A DNA stretch of 36,644 bases. Origin: Planctomycetota bacterium. GTDB taxonomy: Bacteria; Planctomycetota; UBA1135; UBA2386. Where the stretch lies: the NCBI GenBank assembly GCA_020848735.1, contig JADLHO010000051.1:1-36644 (forward strand), read 5' to 3'. The translations under genes were made by a program, and so were the position numbers. Within the stretch, counting starts at the first letter, position 1; each line of letters begins with the position of its first letter. The notes under the pieces were generated by a model. That model ran no database searches. It saw nothing but the letters and a program-made list of their open reading frames with translations, and was not told where the DNA came from. This document shows, one piece after another, positions 8,401-17,969 of this stretch.

Positions 8401-9699
8401 TCACCCGACACCCGTGTCGGGTTCTCGTTCGGACACACCCGGACTCCGCACGACCTGCGTCCCTCCGCAGTGCGCGCTGCGTCGAAGCGCAAGTCGGACG
8501 CTCCAGGCGAAGAGCGCGAAGGCCGCCAGGGTCGCGAGATAGAGACTCTGCTGCCACTCCTTGACGGCGTCCCCGACGAGGTCGCCGCCACCGGCGGTGC
8601 AGGCGACGAAGAAGGCGAGCCAGGCGAGGCGCGCGCGCCGCGACGCGGAGGCCGCCGCGCCGAGCGCGAAGGCGCAGGGCAGGAGTGCGACGTGGTGGGC
8701 CTTCCACGAGATGGGCGAGAGCAGCACGCCGGCCGCGAGCGCCGCGGCGAAGGCGAAGGCCCGCCGGGCGGCGTCGCCTCGCGCACGGAACGCCGCGAGC
8801 ACGGTGATGCCCGCGATCCCCACGTTGGCGATGCGCGCGATCCAGGCGCAGGTCGTCGCGGACAGTCCGAGCCCCGGCACGAAGCCCGGCACCTGCGCGG
8901 CGAACTCCGCAGGCACTTCGCCGAAGACGCGCGCGACCATGCACCGCAGGCTCTGGTTCATCCACGCGAAGGGCGGGAAGCCCTGAGCCGGTGGGGCGAA
9001 GAGATCGGTCTGCGCGGCGTACGCGAGCGAGCCCTCGAGCCACTGGCGGAACGGCGCGAGGCCCTGACCGTTCAGCGCGAGCGCGATGCCGACGAAGCCG
9101 ACGAGCGCCGCGAGCGAGCCGAGCGCCGCGCGCCCGTGGCCCATGGCGAAGAACACGGGGACCAGCAGCGCCATCGTGGGCTTGGTCGCGAGCGAGAAGC
9201 CGAGGAGGAGCGCGGCGCGCAGCGGCCGGCGCGCCTCGGCGGCGCAGAACGCGGCGACCGCGAAGGCCAGATTGATGAGGTTGCCGCCGCCGCCGTGCGC
9301 GTCGCGGAGGACGTAGCGGCTCAGCAGCACGATCGTCAGGAGCAACAGCACGTGCGTGGCACGCGCGAGATCGGGTCGCTGGTCCGCGAGGGCACGCGCG
9401 AGCGCGCGCAGGACGACCGCGAGCGCGAGGACCTGCGCGAGCCCCCAGAGCCAACGCGCCGCGCGCTCTCCGCACGCCGCGAAGGGTGCGGTCAGCAGGC
9501 CGAACGAGGGCGGGTAGACGGGATGGAGCGGCTTGTCCTCGAGGTACGGCGCATACAGCTCCTCACCCGCGATCAACCGCCTCCCGAACTCGAGGTGATC
9601 GATGATCACGCCGCGATCGCGCGGCCCGGTGCGCAGCACGAGGAAGACCGCGAGCGCGATCCAGATCGCGACGAAGACCCGCTGCGCGCGCGAGTTCAT
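8401..9699 (-). CDS. GT87 (DUF2029) family polyprenol-phosphate-mannose mannosyltransferase-like membrane protein
   Basis: This encodes 432 residues with roughly ten hydrophobic helices. The family signature is visible in order: an early loop with YPPSFGLLTAPF, the conserved segment GGGGNLINLAFAVAAF, then LLLGFSLATKPTMALLVPVF (the 'K-P' helix of GT87), and late in the protein LLSPISWKAHHVALLPCAF, which matches the 'SP-SW-HH' motif typical of this family. Characterised GT87 members are actinobacterial mannosyltransferases that use polyprenyl-phosphate mannose to extend lipoglycans. Acceptor and sugar here are unknown. The gene is divergent from the btpA-like gene, with 47 bp between the start codons, so both promoters must be compact or overlapping. 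Confidence 0.85.
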   Translation of the reverse strand: MNSRAQRVFVAIWIALAVFLVLRTGPRDRGVIIDHLEFGRRLIAGEELYAPYLEDKPLHPVYPPSFGLLTAPFAACGERAARWLWGLAQVLALAVVLRALARALADQRPDLARATHVLLLLTIVLLSRYVLRDAHGGGGNLINLAFAVAAFCAAEARRPLRAALLLGFSLATKPTMALLVPVFFAMGHGRAALGSLAALVGFVGIALALNGQGLAPFRQWLEGSLAYAAQTDLFAPPAQGFPPFAWMNQSLRCMVARVFGEVPAEFAAQVPGFVPGLGLSATTCAWIARIANVGIAGITVLAAFRARGDAARRAFAFAAALAAGVLLSPISWKAHHVALLPCAFALGAAASASRRARLAWLAFFVACTAGGGDLVGDAVKEWQQSLYLATLAAFALFAWSVRLALRRSAHCGGTQVVRSPGVSEREPDTGVG

Positions 9700-9746
9700 G
9701 GGAGCGTGACCTTCCGCGCGCGCACCGTGCGCTGCAAGATCGGGTG

Positions 9747-10532
9747 ATGCCTCGCACCTTCATGGGTGTCGTCCATCTCGCGCCATCGCCCTCCGCGGCC
9801 GGCTCGGCCGGTGCGTTCGAGGCCACGCTGGTCCGCGCGCTCGACGACGCGCGCGCCCTCGCGCGCGGTGGCTGCGATGCGCTCATGGTCGAGAACTTCG
9901 GGGACGCGCCGTTCCGCAAGGGCACGGCCGCCGAGCCGGTGTTGCCCGACGTCACGGCCTCGCTCGCCGTCGTCGCGCGCGAAGTCCGTCGCGCGACCGG
10001 ACTGCCCGTCGGCGTGAACTGTCTCCGCAACGATGCGATCGCGGCGCTCGGTGCGGCGGCCGTCGCCGGAGCGCGGTGGATCCGCGTCAACGTCCTGACC
10101 GGGAGCATGGTCACCGACCAGGGGCTCATCGAGGGCGAGGCGGCACGCGTGCGGGAGTACCGCGCGCTCCTGCGCGCCGAGGTCGCCGTGCTCGCGGACC
10201 TGCTCGTGAAGCACGCGGCACCGCTCGCGCCCGTCGACCTCGCCGATGCCGCGCGCGATCTCGCGGAACGCAGCGGTGCGGCGGGGCTGATCGTCAGCGG
10301 TTCGCGCACGGGTGCGCCGGTCGAGAGCGCGCGTCTCGAACAGGTGCGCGCGGCGGTCGGTGCCTTCCCGATCTGGATCGGCTCGGGCCTCTCGCTCGAG
10401 AACGCCGCGCGGCTCTGGCCGCTCTGCGACGGCGCGATCGTCGGCACCTCGCTCAAGCGGCACGGCCGCGTGCACGAGCCCGTCGACGAGGCGCGTGTCG
10501 CCGCGCTGCGCAGCGCGCTGCGCGAGTCCTGA
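9747..10532 (+). CDS. BtpA family TIM-barrel protein
   Basis: This encodes 261 residues, the usual size for the BtpA/SgcQ family (PF03437). Recognisable family segments in order are GVVHLAPSPSA at the N-terminus, GGCDALMVENFGDAPF, LPVGVNCLRNDAIAAL, IRVNVLTGSMVTDQGLIEGE, LIVSGSRTGAPV and the phosphate-binding-like IWIGSGLS. In cyanobacteria BtpA is needed for photosystem I stability. Most homologues occur in non-phototrophs, where the barrel is probably an enzyme in sugar or phosphosugar metabolism; nothing here suggests photosynthesis. ATG 9747 is preferred to the adjoining GTG 9744. The gene converges on the mutase homologue, with only 20 bp between stops. Confidence 0.9.
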   Translation: MPRTFMGVVHLAPSPSAAGSAGAFEATLVRALDDARALARGGCDALMVENFGDAPFRKGTAAEPVLPDVTASLAVVAREVRRATGLPVGVNCLRNDAIAALGAAAVAGARWIRVNVLTGSMVTDQGLIEGEAARVREYRALLRAEVAVLADLLVKHAAPLAPVDLADAARDLAERSGAAGLIVSGSRTGAPVESARLEQVRAAVGAFPIWIGSGLSLENAARLWPLCDGAIVGTSLKRHGRVHEPVDEARVAALRSALRES

Positions 10533-10552
10533 CCGAGGGCTGCCCGCCGCCG

Positions 10553-12709
10553 TCAATCGTCCGACTCGCCGTCGAAGTCGAGCTCCTGCACCGCGAGACC
10601 GAGGCGTTCCTGCAGGCTCGCGAGCGTCGCGACCGCGTCGGCACCGCGGTGCATCGCCAGGTCGACGGCCCCGGCGAGCTCCGCCGTCGGCTTGCCGGTC
10701 CAGACGAGCGTCGCCGCGCCGTCCTGCCCCTGCGGGAGGGCCGCGCGCAGCGCGTCGACCTTCGGCAGCGCGCCTTCGTCATCCGCGCAGAGCACCAGCG
10801 CCGCCGGCTCGTGTTCCGCGATCGCCGCGGTCGCCGCGTCGAGGTCGTCGACCCGTCGTTCCAGGGCCTCGAGTCCGCCGGCCCCGAGGAGATCGCGCGC
10901 GAAGTCCGCACGGGCGACGACGGTCGCCGACGCGCCGAAGCTCAGCATCAGGATGGTGGGCAACGGCGAGCCTTCCTCGCGACACGCGTCGACGTTCGCG
11001 CGCAGCTCCTCGAAGGCGAGGCCATCCGAGCTGGCGATCGGTGCCCAGCGGTGCAGGAGGTCGTGACCCGCGCGCGGCCAGGTCGCCGTGGCGAGGTCCT
11101 CGAGCGTCGCCTCGTCGGCGGCATCGGCCAGTGCGGTCTCGACGAGCTGGGACGGTTTGCTCCGCCGCATCGCCGCGATCAACGCCTCGACGGGCTTGCG
11201 GTCGCGGCGCGCCACCGACTTCTCGAAGCGCGCGACCGCGGCCTCGCCGAACTCGTCGAGGGCCTCGATGTCGAACGCGTTCGCCTCGGGCTGCCCGAGC
11301 TCCGCATCCGCGTAGCGGCTGATCCCGACCAGGGTCCGCGCGCGGGTCCGGAACGAGAGGTCGCGTTCGTGCTCCGCGAGCCGCACGAACTGCTGCGCGA
11401 GGCCGGACTTTGCCGCGGCAAGGAAACCGCCGGCCTGCTCGATCTCCTGCAGGACGTTCCAGGCGACGGCCCCGAGCTCATGCGTGAGCTTCTCGATCGC
11501 GTGGCTCCCGCCGGCGGCGTCCGCGACCCGCGCGAGCTGCGCCTCCGCCCGCAGCAGGTGCTGCTGGTCGCGCGCGAGGTCGCGGGCGGCCACGGAGTCC
11601 TGCCCGTCGAAGGGCATCACGATCAGGCTGTCGCAGCCGCCGAGGACCGCCGCCGCCGCCGCGACCGCGTTCCGCACGAGGTTGGTGCGGTGGTCGAAGA
11701 GGTCGGCGCGGAAGCGCGAGCTCGTGAGCGCGAGCACGCGCGGCACGAGCGCCGCGCCGCGCGCACCGAAGGCCACGCCGAGCTTGGCGAAGCACAGCCG
11801 CAACGCGCGGAGCTTGGCGATCTCGGTGCAGAACTCGTGTCCGACCTGCACGCGCACGGTCGCCGCCGCGGCGAGGTCGGTGAACGAGAGGCCGCGGCGT
11901 TCGAGCCCACGCGCGACCTCGACGATCGATGCCAGGAGCAGGCCGAGCTCGACGCCCGGCGATGCGCCGGCGAGGTGATGGGACTGCGCATCGAGCACGA
12001 GCGGTCGGATGCCCGGCGCGTCGCGACGGACGAAGTGCACGACGGCGGCCGCGGTGTCGAACACGCTGTCGGGCGAGGTGCGACAGGCGGCGACCTGACC
12101 GTCACGCGCGCTCCGCACGCGACGCGAGAGCAGCATCTCGATCGGATCCACGTCGAGGCCGCCCCGCAGCGCCTGCGGTGCGATGCGCCGGCTGCGTGCG
12201 AGTCGCAGCCACCACACGAGGATCGCGAGCGAGCCCTCGCCGGAGGAGAACCAGAGCGAGGTCTTCGCGAGGTCGAGACCCTCGAGCATCGCCTCGAGGT
12301 CGCGCCGCAGGTGCACGGCGACGCCGCCTTCCCCGGGCGTCGGCGTCGCGAAGGGATCGTCGTCGTGGTCTTCGTCCGCGACGCCGTTCGGCGACATCGC
12401 CTCGTGGGCCAGCGCATCGAGGCAGAACTCGAGCTCGTCGGCGCCGCGCTCGAGTGCGCGCCGGGCGCGCCGCGCGGCATCCCGTGGGTCGGCGCAGGCG
12501 ATCAGCTCGCGGACCTGCCAGCCGCGGCGGGCGTGCAGCAGCGACTCGACGCGGCGATGGGGCAGCGGCGCGGCATCCTCCGCGCGCACGAGCGGCGGGA
12601 TCGCGAAGTGGTCGGCCGTCGTCCACGCGAGGTCCCGCCAACCCTTGCCGCGCAGGCCGCGTTCGACCTGGGCGAGCCAGGACGCGAAGTCTGGAGCGCT
12701 GTCCGTCAT
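10553..12709 (-). CDS. mutA: Methylmalonyl-CoA mutase small (beta) subunit homologue
   Basis: This encodes 718 residues from ATG 12709. The mutase TIM-barrel segments are present: [19 protein letters not shown] (about 238-256), [20 protein letters not shown] (291-310) and [21 protein letters not shown]...VMPFDGQDS (338-372). The C-terminal domain (from about 583, [20 protein letters not shown]) has the fold position of a cobalamin-binding domain but lacks the DxHxxG motif that supplies the cobalt-ligand His. This matches known MutA subunits, which are structural partners of the catalytic MutB. MutA is part of the succinyl-CoA/methylmalonyl-CoA interconversion used in propionate metabolism. 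No mutB, meaB or epimerase gene lies in the window, so the partner must be elsewhere. An acidic linker at 112-119 (ADEDHDDD region) is unusual. The identity is firm at superfamily level and likely at subunit level. Confidence 0.85.
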   Translation of the reverse strand: MTDSAPDFASWLAQVERGLRGKGWRDLAWTTADHFAIPPLVRAEDAAPLPHRRVESLLHARRGWQVRELIACADPRDAARRARRALERGADELEFCLDALAHEAMSPNGVADEDHDDDPFATPTPGEGGVAVHLRRDLEAMLEGLDLAKTSLWFSSGEGSLAILVWWLRLARSRRIAPQALRGGLDVDPIEMLLSRRVRSARDGQVAACRTSPDSVFDTAAAVVHFVRRDAPGIRPLVLDAQSHHLAGASPGVELGLLLASIVEVARGLERRGLSFTDLAAAATVRVQVGHEFCTEIAKLRALRLCFAKLGVAFGARGAALVPRVLALTSSRFRADLFDHRTNLVRNAVAAAAAVLGGCDSLIVMPFDGQDSVAARDLARDQQHLLRAEAQLARVADAAGGSHAIEKLTHELGAVAWNVLQEIEQAGGFLAAAKSGLAQQFVRLAEHERDLSFRTRARTLVGISRYADAELGQPEANAFDIEALDEFGEAAVARFEKSVARRDRKPVEALIAAMRRSKPSQLVETALADAADEATLEDLATATWPRAGHDLLHRWAPIASSDGLAFEELRANVDACREEGSPLPTILMLSFGASATVVARADFARDLLGAGGLEALERRVDDLDAATAAIAEHEPAALVLCADDEGALPKVDALRAALPQGQDGAATLVWTGKPTAELAGAVDLAMHRGADAVATLASLQERLGLAVQELDFDGESDD

Positions 12710-12819
12710 GGGGCGCGCATCATGCGGGGACGGGCGTGGCGATGGGAGCGTGCGCTCGCGCCGGCGACGTGGACCGCGCTCTTTCCCGCGATCGCCGCGC
12801 ACCCGATGCTGGCCCGCGC

Positions 12820-14070
12820 ATGCACGTCCTCGTCGTCAACGCCGGCTCGTCGACCCTCAAGTTCCAGCTCATCGCGACGGACCTCGAGGCGATGGAGACC
12901 GACGCCGACCGTCGTCTCGTGCACGGCGTGATCGAGCGCATCGGCGGGCACGCGCTCGTGCGGCTGCGCCAGCCGGGAAAGGCCCGTCAGCTCCGCGAGA
13001 CGCCGCTCAAGGACCACCGCGCGGCGATCGAGTACGTCCTGCGCTGGATCGTGAGCGAGGAGTCGGGGATCGACGAGGTGCGTGCGCTGGGCGACGTGCA
13101 TGCCGTGGGCCATCGCGTCGTCCACGGCGGACAGCGATTCCGCCAGTCGGTGCGCATCGATGCCGAGGTGCTCCACGCCATCGAGGATCAGGTCGAACTC
13201 GCTCCGCTGCACAACCCGGCGAACCTGAAGGGCATCCGTGCGATCACGGAGCTGCTCGGGGCGGGCGTCCCGCAGGTGGCGGTCTTCGACACCGCGTTCC
13301 ACGCCACGATGCCGGACACGTCGTTCCTCTACGCGATCCCGTACTCCTACTACCGGCGCTACGGCGTGCGCCGCTACGGCTTCCACGGCACCTCGCACCG
13401 CTACGTGGCATTCCGCTACCGCAAGCTGCGCGGCATCGCGCGCGAGGCGGTGAACATCGTGACGCTCCACCTCGGCAACGGCTGCTCGGCCTGCGCGATC
13501 AAGGGCGGCAACTCCTTCGACACCTCGATGGGCTTCACGCCGCTCGAGGGACTCGTGATGGGCACGCGCGCCGGGGACGTCGATCCGTCGCTCGTCACCT
13601 GGCTCGCCGAGAAGGAGGGCACGTCGGCGGCCGACGTCGAGCGGATGCTCACGCGCCAGTCGGGGCTGCTCGGCGTGTCCGGACTGACGAGCGACATGCG
13701 CGAGCTCCTGGCGGAGGAGCGCGAACACCAGGATCGGCGCGTGACGCTCGCGATCGACATGTTCTGCCAGCGCGTGCGTCGCTACATCGGGGCCTTCCTC
13801 GCGGAGCTCGGCGGCGCGGACGCGATCGTGTTCACCGGCGGCATCGGCGAGAACTCGCCCGAGATCCGCGCGCGGGTGTGCCAGGGACTCGAGTGGCTCG
13901 GTCTGCGCGTCGATCCCCTGCGCAACGAGGCCTGCATCGACGGCGCGACCGGCACCATCAACGACAAGGACAGCCGTCTCGCCGCGTGGGTCATCCCCAC
14001 CGACGAGGAGCTGCTCATCGCGCGAGACACCGTGCGCGTCGTCACGACCGGCGACCCGCGCGCCCGATGA
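12820..14070 (+). CDS. ackA: Acetate kinase
   Basis: This encodes 416 residues from ATG 12820. It transfers phosphate between acetyl phosphate and ADP (acetate + ATP in reverse), a cytosolic step of acetate overflow or uptake. All family signatures are visible: [12 protein letters not shown] at the N-terminus, GHRVVHGG (substrate Arg), [20 protein letters not shown] (catalytic Asp), YGFHGTSH (phosphate-binding His), [34 protein letters not shown] (transition-state Arg), FTGGIGENS and the terminal [11 protein letters not shown]. The length fits AckA; the closely related butyrate kinases are shorter. It is divergent from the mutA-like gene (110-bp gap) and overlaps the following VanZ-like gene by ATGA. 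No phosphotransacetylase gene is in view. Confidence 0.97.
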   Translation: MHVLVVNAGSSTLKFQLIATDLEAMETDADRRLVHGVIERIGGHALVRLRQPGKARQLRETPLKDHRAAIEYVLRWIVSEESGIDEVRALGDVHAVGHRVVHGGQRFRQSVRIDAEVLHAIEDQVELAPLHNPANLKGIRAITELLGAGVPQVAVFDTAFHATMPDTSFLYAIPYSYYRRYGVRRYGFHGTSHRYVAFRYRKLRGIAREAVNIVTLHLGNGCSACAIKGGNSFDTSMGFTPLEGLVMGTRAGDVDPSLVTWLAEKEGTSAADVERMLTRQSGLLGVSGLTSDMRELLAEEREHQDRRVTLAIDMFCQRVRRYIGAFLAELGGADAIVFTGGIGENSPEIRARVCQGLEWLGLRVDPLRNEACIDGATGTINDKDSRLAAWVIPTDEELLIARDTVRVVTTGDPRAR

Positions 14071-15062
14071 GCACGGCTCGCGAGAGCCCTTCCCGCGTCG
14101 TGCGCGCGGCGCGCGGTCTCCTGCTGCTCGCGTTGCCCTGGTACTTCGTCGCCGCGCTCTATCCCTTCGTGATCGAGCTGCCGCGCTGGGAGCGCAATGC
14201 CGCGCGTCTGGAGGCGGGGGCGCTCGTGCTCGAGGCGCCGGGGCGCGTGAGCGGACCGGGGGCGGTCGTCGTGGCCGCGGCGCGCGCGGCGCGGCACCTC
14301 GAACTCGAGCTCGAGCTGGTGCCCGCGCGGCGCCTGCAACACGGTCCGGCCCGCGTCTTCGAGCTCGGCACCGACCACGAGCGCGCGGTGCTCACGGTGG
14401 GGCAGGACGGCGAGGACCTCGTGGTGCGCCTGAGGCGACCGGGCGCGGATCCGTCCGGCACTCCGCCGCTGCGCCTGCCCGCGCGGTTCGCCGCAGGCGA
14501 CGCGGCCAGGCTCGCGCTGCGCGTCACCGTGACGTCCACGGCGCTGCAGGTCGCCTGCGGCACCGAGCGCTCGGAACTCGCGCTCGACGCCTCGCCCTTC
14601 GACGCGTGGGACGAGGCCCCGACGCTCGTGCTCGGGGATTCGCCGATCGGCGAGCGGCCGTGGCTCGGACGCATCGAGCGCGCGCGGCTGACGGCGGGTC
14701 CGCTCGAGGTCGACCTCCTCGCGGGCGCGCAGCTCGGTCTCGACGACGGCCGCTTCCTCTGGCCGAAGCGCTGGCGTCTGCTCCTGGCGTGGCGCTTCGT
14801 GCCGCCCGTCGTGGCGAAGGAGGTCTTCGTGAACGTGCTGGGGTTCCTGCCGCTCGGCTGTCTGGCGGCCGCGGCGACGCGTCGGCGTCCGCTGCTCGTC
14901 GCCGGTCTCGTCGCCGCGCTGGTGAGCCTCGGCATGGAGATCTCGCAGCTCGCCTTCGCGGAGCGCATGAGCTCGTTGCTCGACCTCCTCGCGAACCTCT
15001 GCGGCGGCCTGCTCGGCGCATTGGCGTGGCGGGTGCGCACGGGCATGCTTCGCCCGAGATGA
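14067..15062 (+). CDS. Membrane protein with LamG-like extracytoplasmic insert and C-terminal VanZ-like domain
   Basis: This encodes 331 residues. The ATG overlaps the ackA stop (ATGA). An N-terminal helix ([22 protein letters not shown]) is followed by about 190 residues of beta-rich sequence laid out like a concanavalin/LamG-type domain ([66 protein letters not shown]). A VanZ-like bundle follows: [19 protein letters not shown], then [40 protein letters not shown]. VanZ is linked to low-level teicoplanin resistance in enterococci; in most bacteria its relatives are uncharacterised envelope proteins. Splitting of a VanZ-type bundle by a large lectin-like domain is the notable feature. The gene's own stop overlaps the next start by ATGA, giving a tightly coupled trio. 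Confidence 0.8.
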   Translation: MSTARESPSRVVRAARGLLLLALPWYFVAALYPFVIELPRWERNAARLEAGALVLEAPGRVSGPGAVVVAAARAARHLELELELVPARRLQHGPARVFELGTDHERAVLTVGQDGEDLVVRLRRPGADPSGTPPLRLPARFAAGDAARLALRVTVTSTALQVACGTERSELALDASPFDAWDEAPTLVLGDSPIGERPWLGRIERARLTAGPLEVDLLAGAQLGLDDGRFLWPKRWRLLLAWRFVPPVVAKEVFVNVLGFLPLGCLAAAATRRRPLLVAGLVAALVSLGMEISQLAFAERMSSLLDLLANLCGGLLGALAWRVRTGMLRPR

Positions 15063-16180
15063 GTTCGCCGAGGCAACGCGGGCGCGCGCGCCGCCGGGTC
15101 GCAAAGACCATGGACGAGGCCTTCGAGGCGCTCGCGCGCGGCGAGCACGCATTGGCGGAGAAGCTGAGCCGACGTGCCGCCGACGAGGGCCACGTGAACC
15201 CGCGCATCTGGTTCGACCGCGCGCGTATCGCGCTAGCGTGCGGCGATCGCCGTGACGGCGAGAGCGCCTTGCGTCGGGCGCTCGCGCTCGCGCCCGAATT
15301 CGCCGAGGCATGGGTCGAACTCGGCGGCTTCCTGGCCGCGGCGGGTCGCGTCGCGGGTGCGCGGCGCGCCTGGCAGCGTGCGCTCGCCGCCGTGCACGAC
15401 GCCTCGACCCGCGACGAGATCGCGGCGCGCCTCGCGGAGCTCCCCGCGTCGGACGCGGACGGCGACGCGGACGGCGACGCTGTGCCCGAAGCGAGGCCCC
15501 GCAATGCGGCGCTCTCGGCGCGTGCGCTGCGGCTGACCGAGGCGATGGCCGACGAGACCTTGCTCGCGCGCGGCGTGACCGGTCTGAGCGCGGCGCTCCG
15601 ACCCACGGAGGTCGAAGGTCTGACGGCGCTGCTCGCCCCGGGTTCGCTCGCGGTCGATCGCGAACTCGTCTGGAGCGATCCGGATCGACGCTGCGCGTGG
15701 CGGGCCGCGCGACGGCCGTTCGCGGCCCCCCTCGCGGAGCTCCTCGACGACGTGCGCGCGGCGCTTGCACCCTCGCTCGCGAGCTGGGCGCGCCGCTTTC
15801 CCGCGCGCGGCCGGGATGCGCCGTCCGGCTCGCACACCGCCGCAGACGAGCCGGTCTTCCTGACCTTGCCCGTCGACGGCGTGCTCGGTCCATGGCGCCC
15901 GCCGGGGGCTCGCCCCGAGCAGCCCTTCTGCGCGTTCGTCGTGCTCGCGCTCGACGAGGACACGCGCCTTTCGCACGAGCTCGTCGACCTGCGCCCCGGG
16001 CGCCGGCGCCGGAGCGTGCGGACCCCGCTGCGCGCCTGCGACGCGCTCGTCGCCTGTGCGCTGCGCCGCCCCGTGCGGGTCGGCGGCGTCGAGGGGCTCC
16101 AGGAGCTCGCGCACGAGTTCCGCGTGAGCGGGGCCGGAGCTGCTCGCCTGCTCTGGCTGCCTCTGACCGGCCCGGTCTGA
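15059..16180 (+). CDS. TPR-containing protein with unassigned C-terminal domain
   Basis: This encodes 373 residues from an ATG overlapping the VanZ-like stop. A basic N-terminus is followed by tetratricopeptide-type helix pairs (about residues 18-115: EAFEALARGEHALAEKLSRR, WFDRARIALACGDRRDGESA, LALAPEFAEAWVELGGFLAA). A short Asp-rich linker lies at about 130-142 (SDADGDADGDAV). The remaining ~220 residues end in VFLTLPVDG, AFVVLALDEDTRLSHELVDL and ARLLWLPLTG. I do not recognise that C-terminal part. There is no signal peptide, so the protein is probably cytoplasmic. Its place at the end of the ackA-VanZ run is probably conserved linkage rather than evidence of a metabolic role. Confidence 0.75.
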   Translation: MSSPRQRGRARRRVAKTMDEAFEALARGEHALAEKLSRRAADEGHVNPRIWFDRARIALACGDRRDGESALRRALALAPEFAEAWVELGGFLAAAGRVAGARRAWQRALAAVHDASTRDEIAARLAELPASDADGDADGDAVPEARPRNAALSARALRLTEAMADETLLARGVTGLSAALRPTEVEGLTALLAPGSLAVDRELVWSDPDRRCAWRAARRPFAAPLAELLDDVRAALAPSLASWARRFPARGRDAPSGSHTAADEPVFLTLPVDGVLGPWRPPGARPEQPFCAFVVLALDEDTRLSHELVDLRPGRRRRSVRTPLRACDALVACALRRPVRVGGVEGLQELAHEFRVSGAGAARLLWLPLTGPV

Positions 16181-16241
16181 GCGCGTGTTCGATCGGGGCG
16201 ATGCGGGCGGCGCTTCGCGCGCGCGGGTCGCTCCCCGGTCG

Positions 16242-16254
16242 CCCGTCATACGGG
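16242..16254. terminator. Short hairpin after the TPR gene
   Basis: CCCGT and ACGGG flank a 3-base loop, about 60 bp after the stop at 16180 and ahead of the next secreted-protein gene. The stem is only 5 bp and lacks a T tract, so this is weak terminator evidence. Confidence 0.2.
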
Positions 16255-16385
16255 TGGCGGCATTGCGGTTGCGCTGGCGCGTCGGTCTCGGCCGGGGACT
16301 GAGTCGCCCGCGCGCGCCACGCCGAGGCCGGTTCGAGGTTCAATGCGGCGACCGGCCAGCCCGGCCGGCATCCCACGATCCGGAC

Positions 16386-17630
16386 ATGATGCGATTCTCT
16401 CTCTCCGCCGTCGCGCTCGCGATGGTCGGCAGCGCGCTCGCTGCCCAGACGATCCTGCCGCCCTTCAATGCGGCCTACTCCTGGCGCAGCATCGGCTCCG
16501 TGCCGGGTGTGCCCTCGCCCTACGGCGGCGCGACGTTCAAGCACAACGATCCCGATGTGCTCCTCATCGGCGGCGCCGCGAACTCCCTGGCGGGTGCCGT
16601 CTACGAGATCCGCGTGACGCGCGACGTCAACGGCTTCATCACCGGCTTCGTGGGGACCGCGACGCAGCTCTCGACGGCGCCCAACATCGACGGCGGCCTC
16701 ATCTATGGGCCGAACAACGTCCTCTTCTACTCGGCGTATCCGATCAACGCGGTCGGCCAGATCAAGGTCGGCAGCACCGTTCCCGACCGCATCGACTCCC
16801 TCGGCACGCTGGGCTGGACCGCGGCTTCTCCCGGTGCCCTCACCATCGTGCCGCCCGGCTATCCTGGCGCGGGCCAGCTCAAGGTCTGCTCGTGGAGCGG
16901 CGGCTCGTTCCACTCCTGCACGCTCGTGCCCGACGGCAATGGCACGTTCTCGCTCAGCGGCCTGACCCCGCGTAGCACGCTGGCCGGCGGACCCGAGGGG
17001 CTGCTCTACCCGCCGCCCGGCTCGCCCGCGATCCCCGATTACCAGCGGATCATGGTCTGCGATTACAGCGGCGCCCGGATCTACCTCAGCCCGATCGACG
17101 CGAACGGCGACCCGACCGGGGCCGCGCCGACCGAGTTCATGACGGGGATCAGTGGTGCCGAGGGGGCGACGATCGATGCGCGGAGCGGCAGCTTCCTCTT
17201 CTCGACCTACGGCGGCGGTGATCGCATCATCCTCGTCGACGGCTTCGGCTCCTGCGGACCCTTCGTGAACTACGGCTCGGGGATCCCGGGCGCGGGCAAT
17301 CGCCTGCCCGTGATCCGCGGCGTCGGCTGTGCGCGCATCGGCCAGGCGATCGCCTACCAGGTCGGCAATGGCCCGGCCAACGCCTCGGGCGCGCTCAACA
17401 TCGGCTTCCAGCAGCTCTCGATTCCGCTCTTCGGCGGCTTCGTGCTCACGGAGCCCTCGATCCCGATCGGCCACGCGCTCGATGGCCTGGGCGCCTGGCA
17501 GGTCTCGCTCAACACGCCGCCGAACGCCGTGCTGGTCGGCGCGCACGTCTACTTCCAGGCGGTCTACCTGGACCTCGGCGCGCCCTTCTCGATCACGGCG
17601 AGCGACGGCCTCGACATGACGATCTTCTGA
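16386..17630 (+). CDS. Secreted protein with shared C-terminal domain
   Basis: This encodes 414 residues from ATG 16386; the adjoining ATG 16389 is equally possible. Both begin a signal peptide (MRFSLSAVALAMVGSALAAQ). The open frame extends upstream to 16185 but that part has no protein-like composition. The mature N-terminal two-thirds has repeated beta-strand pairs (DPDVLLIGGAANSLAGAVYE, GGLIYGPNNVLFYSAYP, IMVCDYSGARIYLSPIDANG, FLFSTYGGGDRIILVDGFG) consistent with an SMP-30/NHL-like propeller. The last 115 residues (RGVGCARIGQAIAYQVGNGP, NASGALNIGF, AVLVGAHVYFQAVYLDLG, ITASDGLDMTI) are a version of the C-terminal domain found on four other proteins here. It is probably extracellular; ligand and activity are unknown. 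Confidence 0.85.
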   Translation: MMRFSLSAVALAMVGSALAAQTILPPFNAAYSWRSIGSVPGVPSPYGGATFKHNDPDVLLIGGAANSLAGAVYEIRVTRDVNGFITGFVGTATQLSTAPNIDGGLIYGPNNVLFYSAYPINAVGQIKVGSTVPDRIDSLGTLGWTAASPGALTIVPPGYPGAGQLKVCSWSGGSFHSCTLVPDGNGTFSLSGLTPRSTLAGGPEGLLYPPPGSPAIPDYQRIMVCDYSGARIYLSPIDANGDPTGAAPTEFMTGISGAEGATIDARSGSFLFSTYGGGDRIILVDGFGSCGPFVNYGSGIPGAGNRLPVIRGVGCARIGQAIAYQVGNGPANASGALNIGFQQLSIPLFGGFVLTEPSIPIGHALDGLGAWQVSLNTPPNAVLVGAHVYFQAVYLDLGAPFSITASDGLDMTIF

Positions 17631-17969
17631 TCCTTGCGCCGCTCGGGCCCTGCGGCCTGCGAATCGTCGCGTCCCGCGACGAATCTCCGGCCTCCGGGCC
17701 GGTGGCGACCGAGGCCGCAACCCTGACGGGTTTCCGGCGTCTCCGCGACGCTCCGTCCGGAAGGCCTCGGCCGCTGGTTGCGAAGGAAGTGGAGCGCGTC
17801 ACCTTGGTTCGGACGCAGGTGCGAAGGCCGGAGGGTCACGACCCACATGGGGCGGATTGGCCGACATCCAGGGAGAGGGAAGCACCGGTCGATGCCCGCT
17901 TGCCCCGAGGAATCTCCTCGTGTCAGATCGGCCGCTCCGGACACCAAAGGGCGATCCCCGCTCGAGAAC
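17631..17969. other. 339-bp intergenic region with two stem-loops
   Basis: No gene is supported. Two adjacent inverted repeats follow the upstream stop: TCGTCGCG-TCC-CGCGACGA at 17664-17682 and CCGGCC-TCCG-GGCCGG at 17687-17702. Both could form hairpins acting as a terminator, but neither is followed by a T tract. The remainder is less GC-biased than coding DNA and presumably holds the promoter of the next gene; I see no convincing -35/-10 pair. Confidence 0.5.
17664..17702 (+). terminator. Paired stem-loops after the secreted-protein gene
   Basis: An 8-bp perfect stem with a 3-base loop (17664-17682) is followed four bases later by a 6-bp stem with a 4-base loop (17687-17702). They begin 34 bp after the stop codon. 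The position fits a terminator or RNA-stabilising structure. Confidence 0.35.

Noticed and set aside
5670-8564. 964-codon open frame on the plus strand, antisense to the secreted-protein gene
   Set aside because: Its translation is Arg/Ala/Asp/Val-rich with no hydrophobic core or motif. It is the expected antisense shadow of GC-rich coding sequence; the minus strand carries a signal peptide and known domains.
13782-17720. 1312-codon open frame on the minus strand
   Set aside because: It runs antisense through ackA, the VanZ-like gene, the TPR gene and a secreted-protein gene, all of which have strong family evidence on the plus strand. Low-complexity composition.
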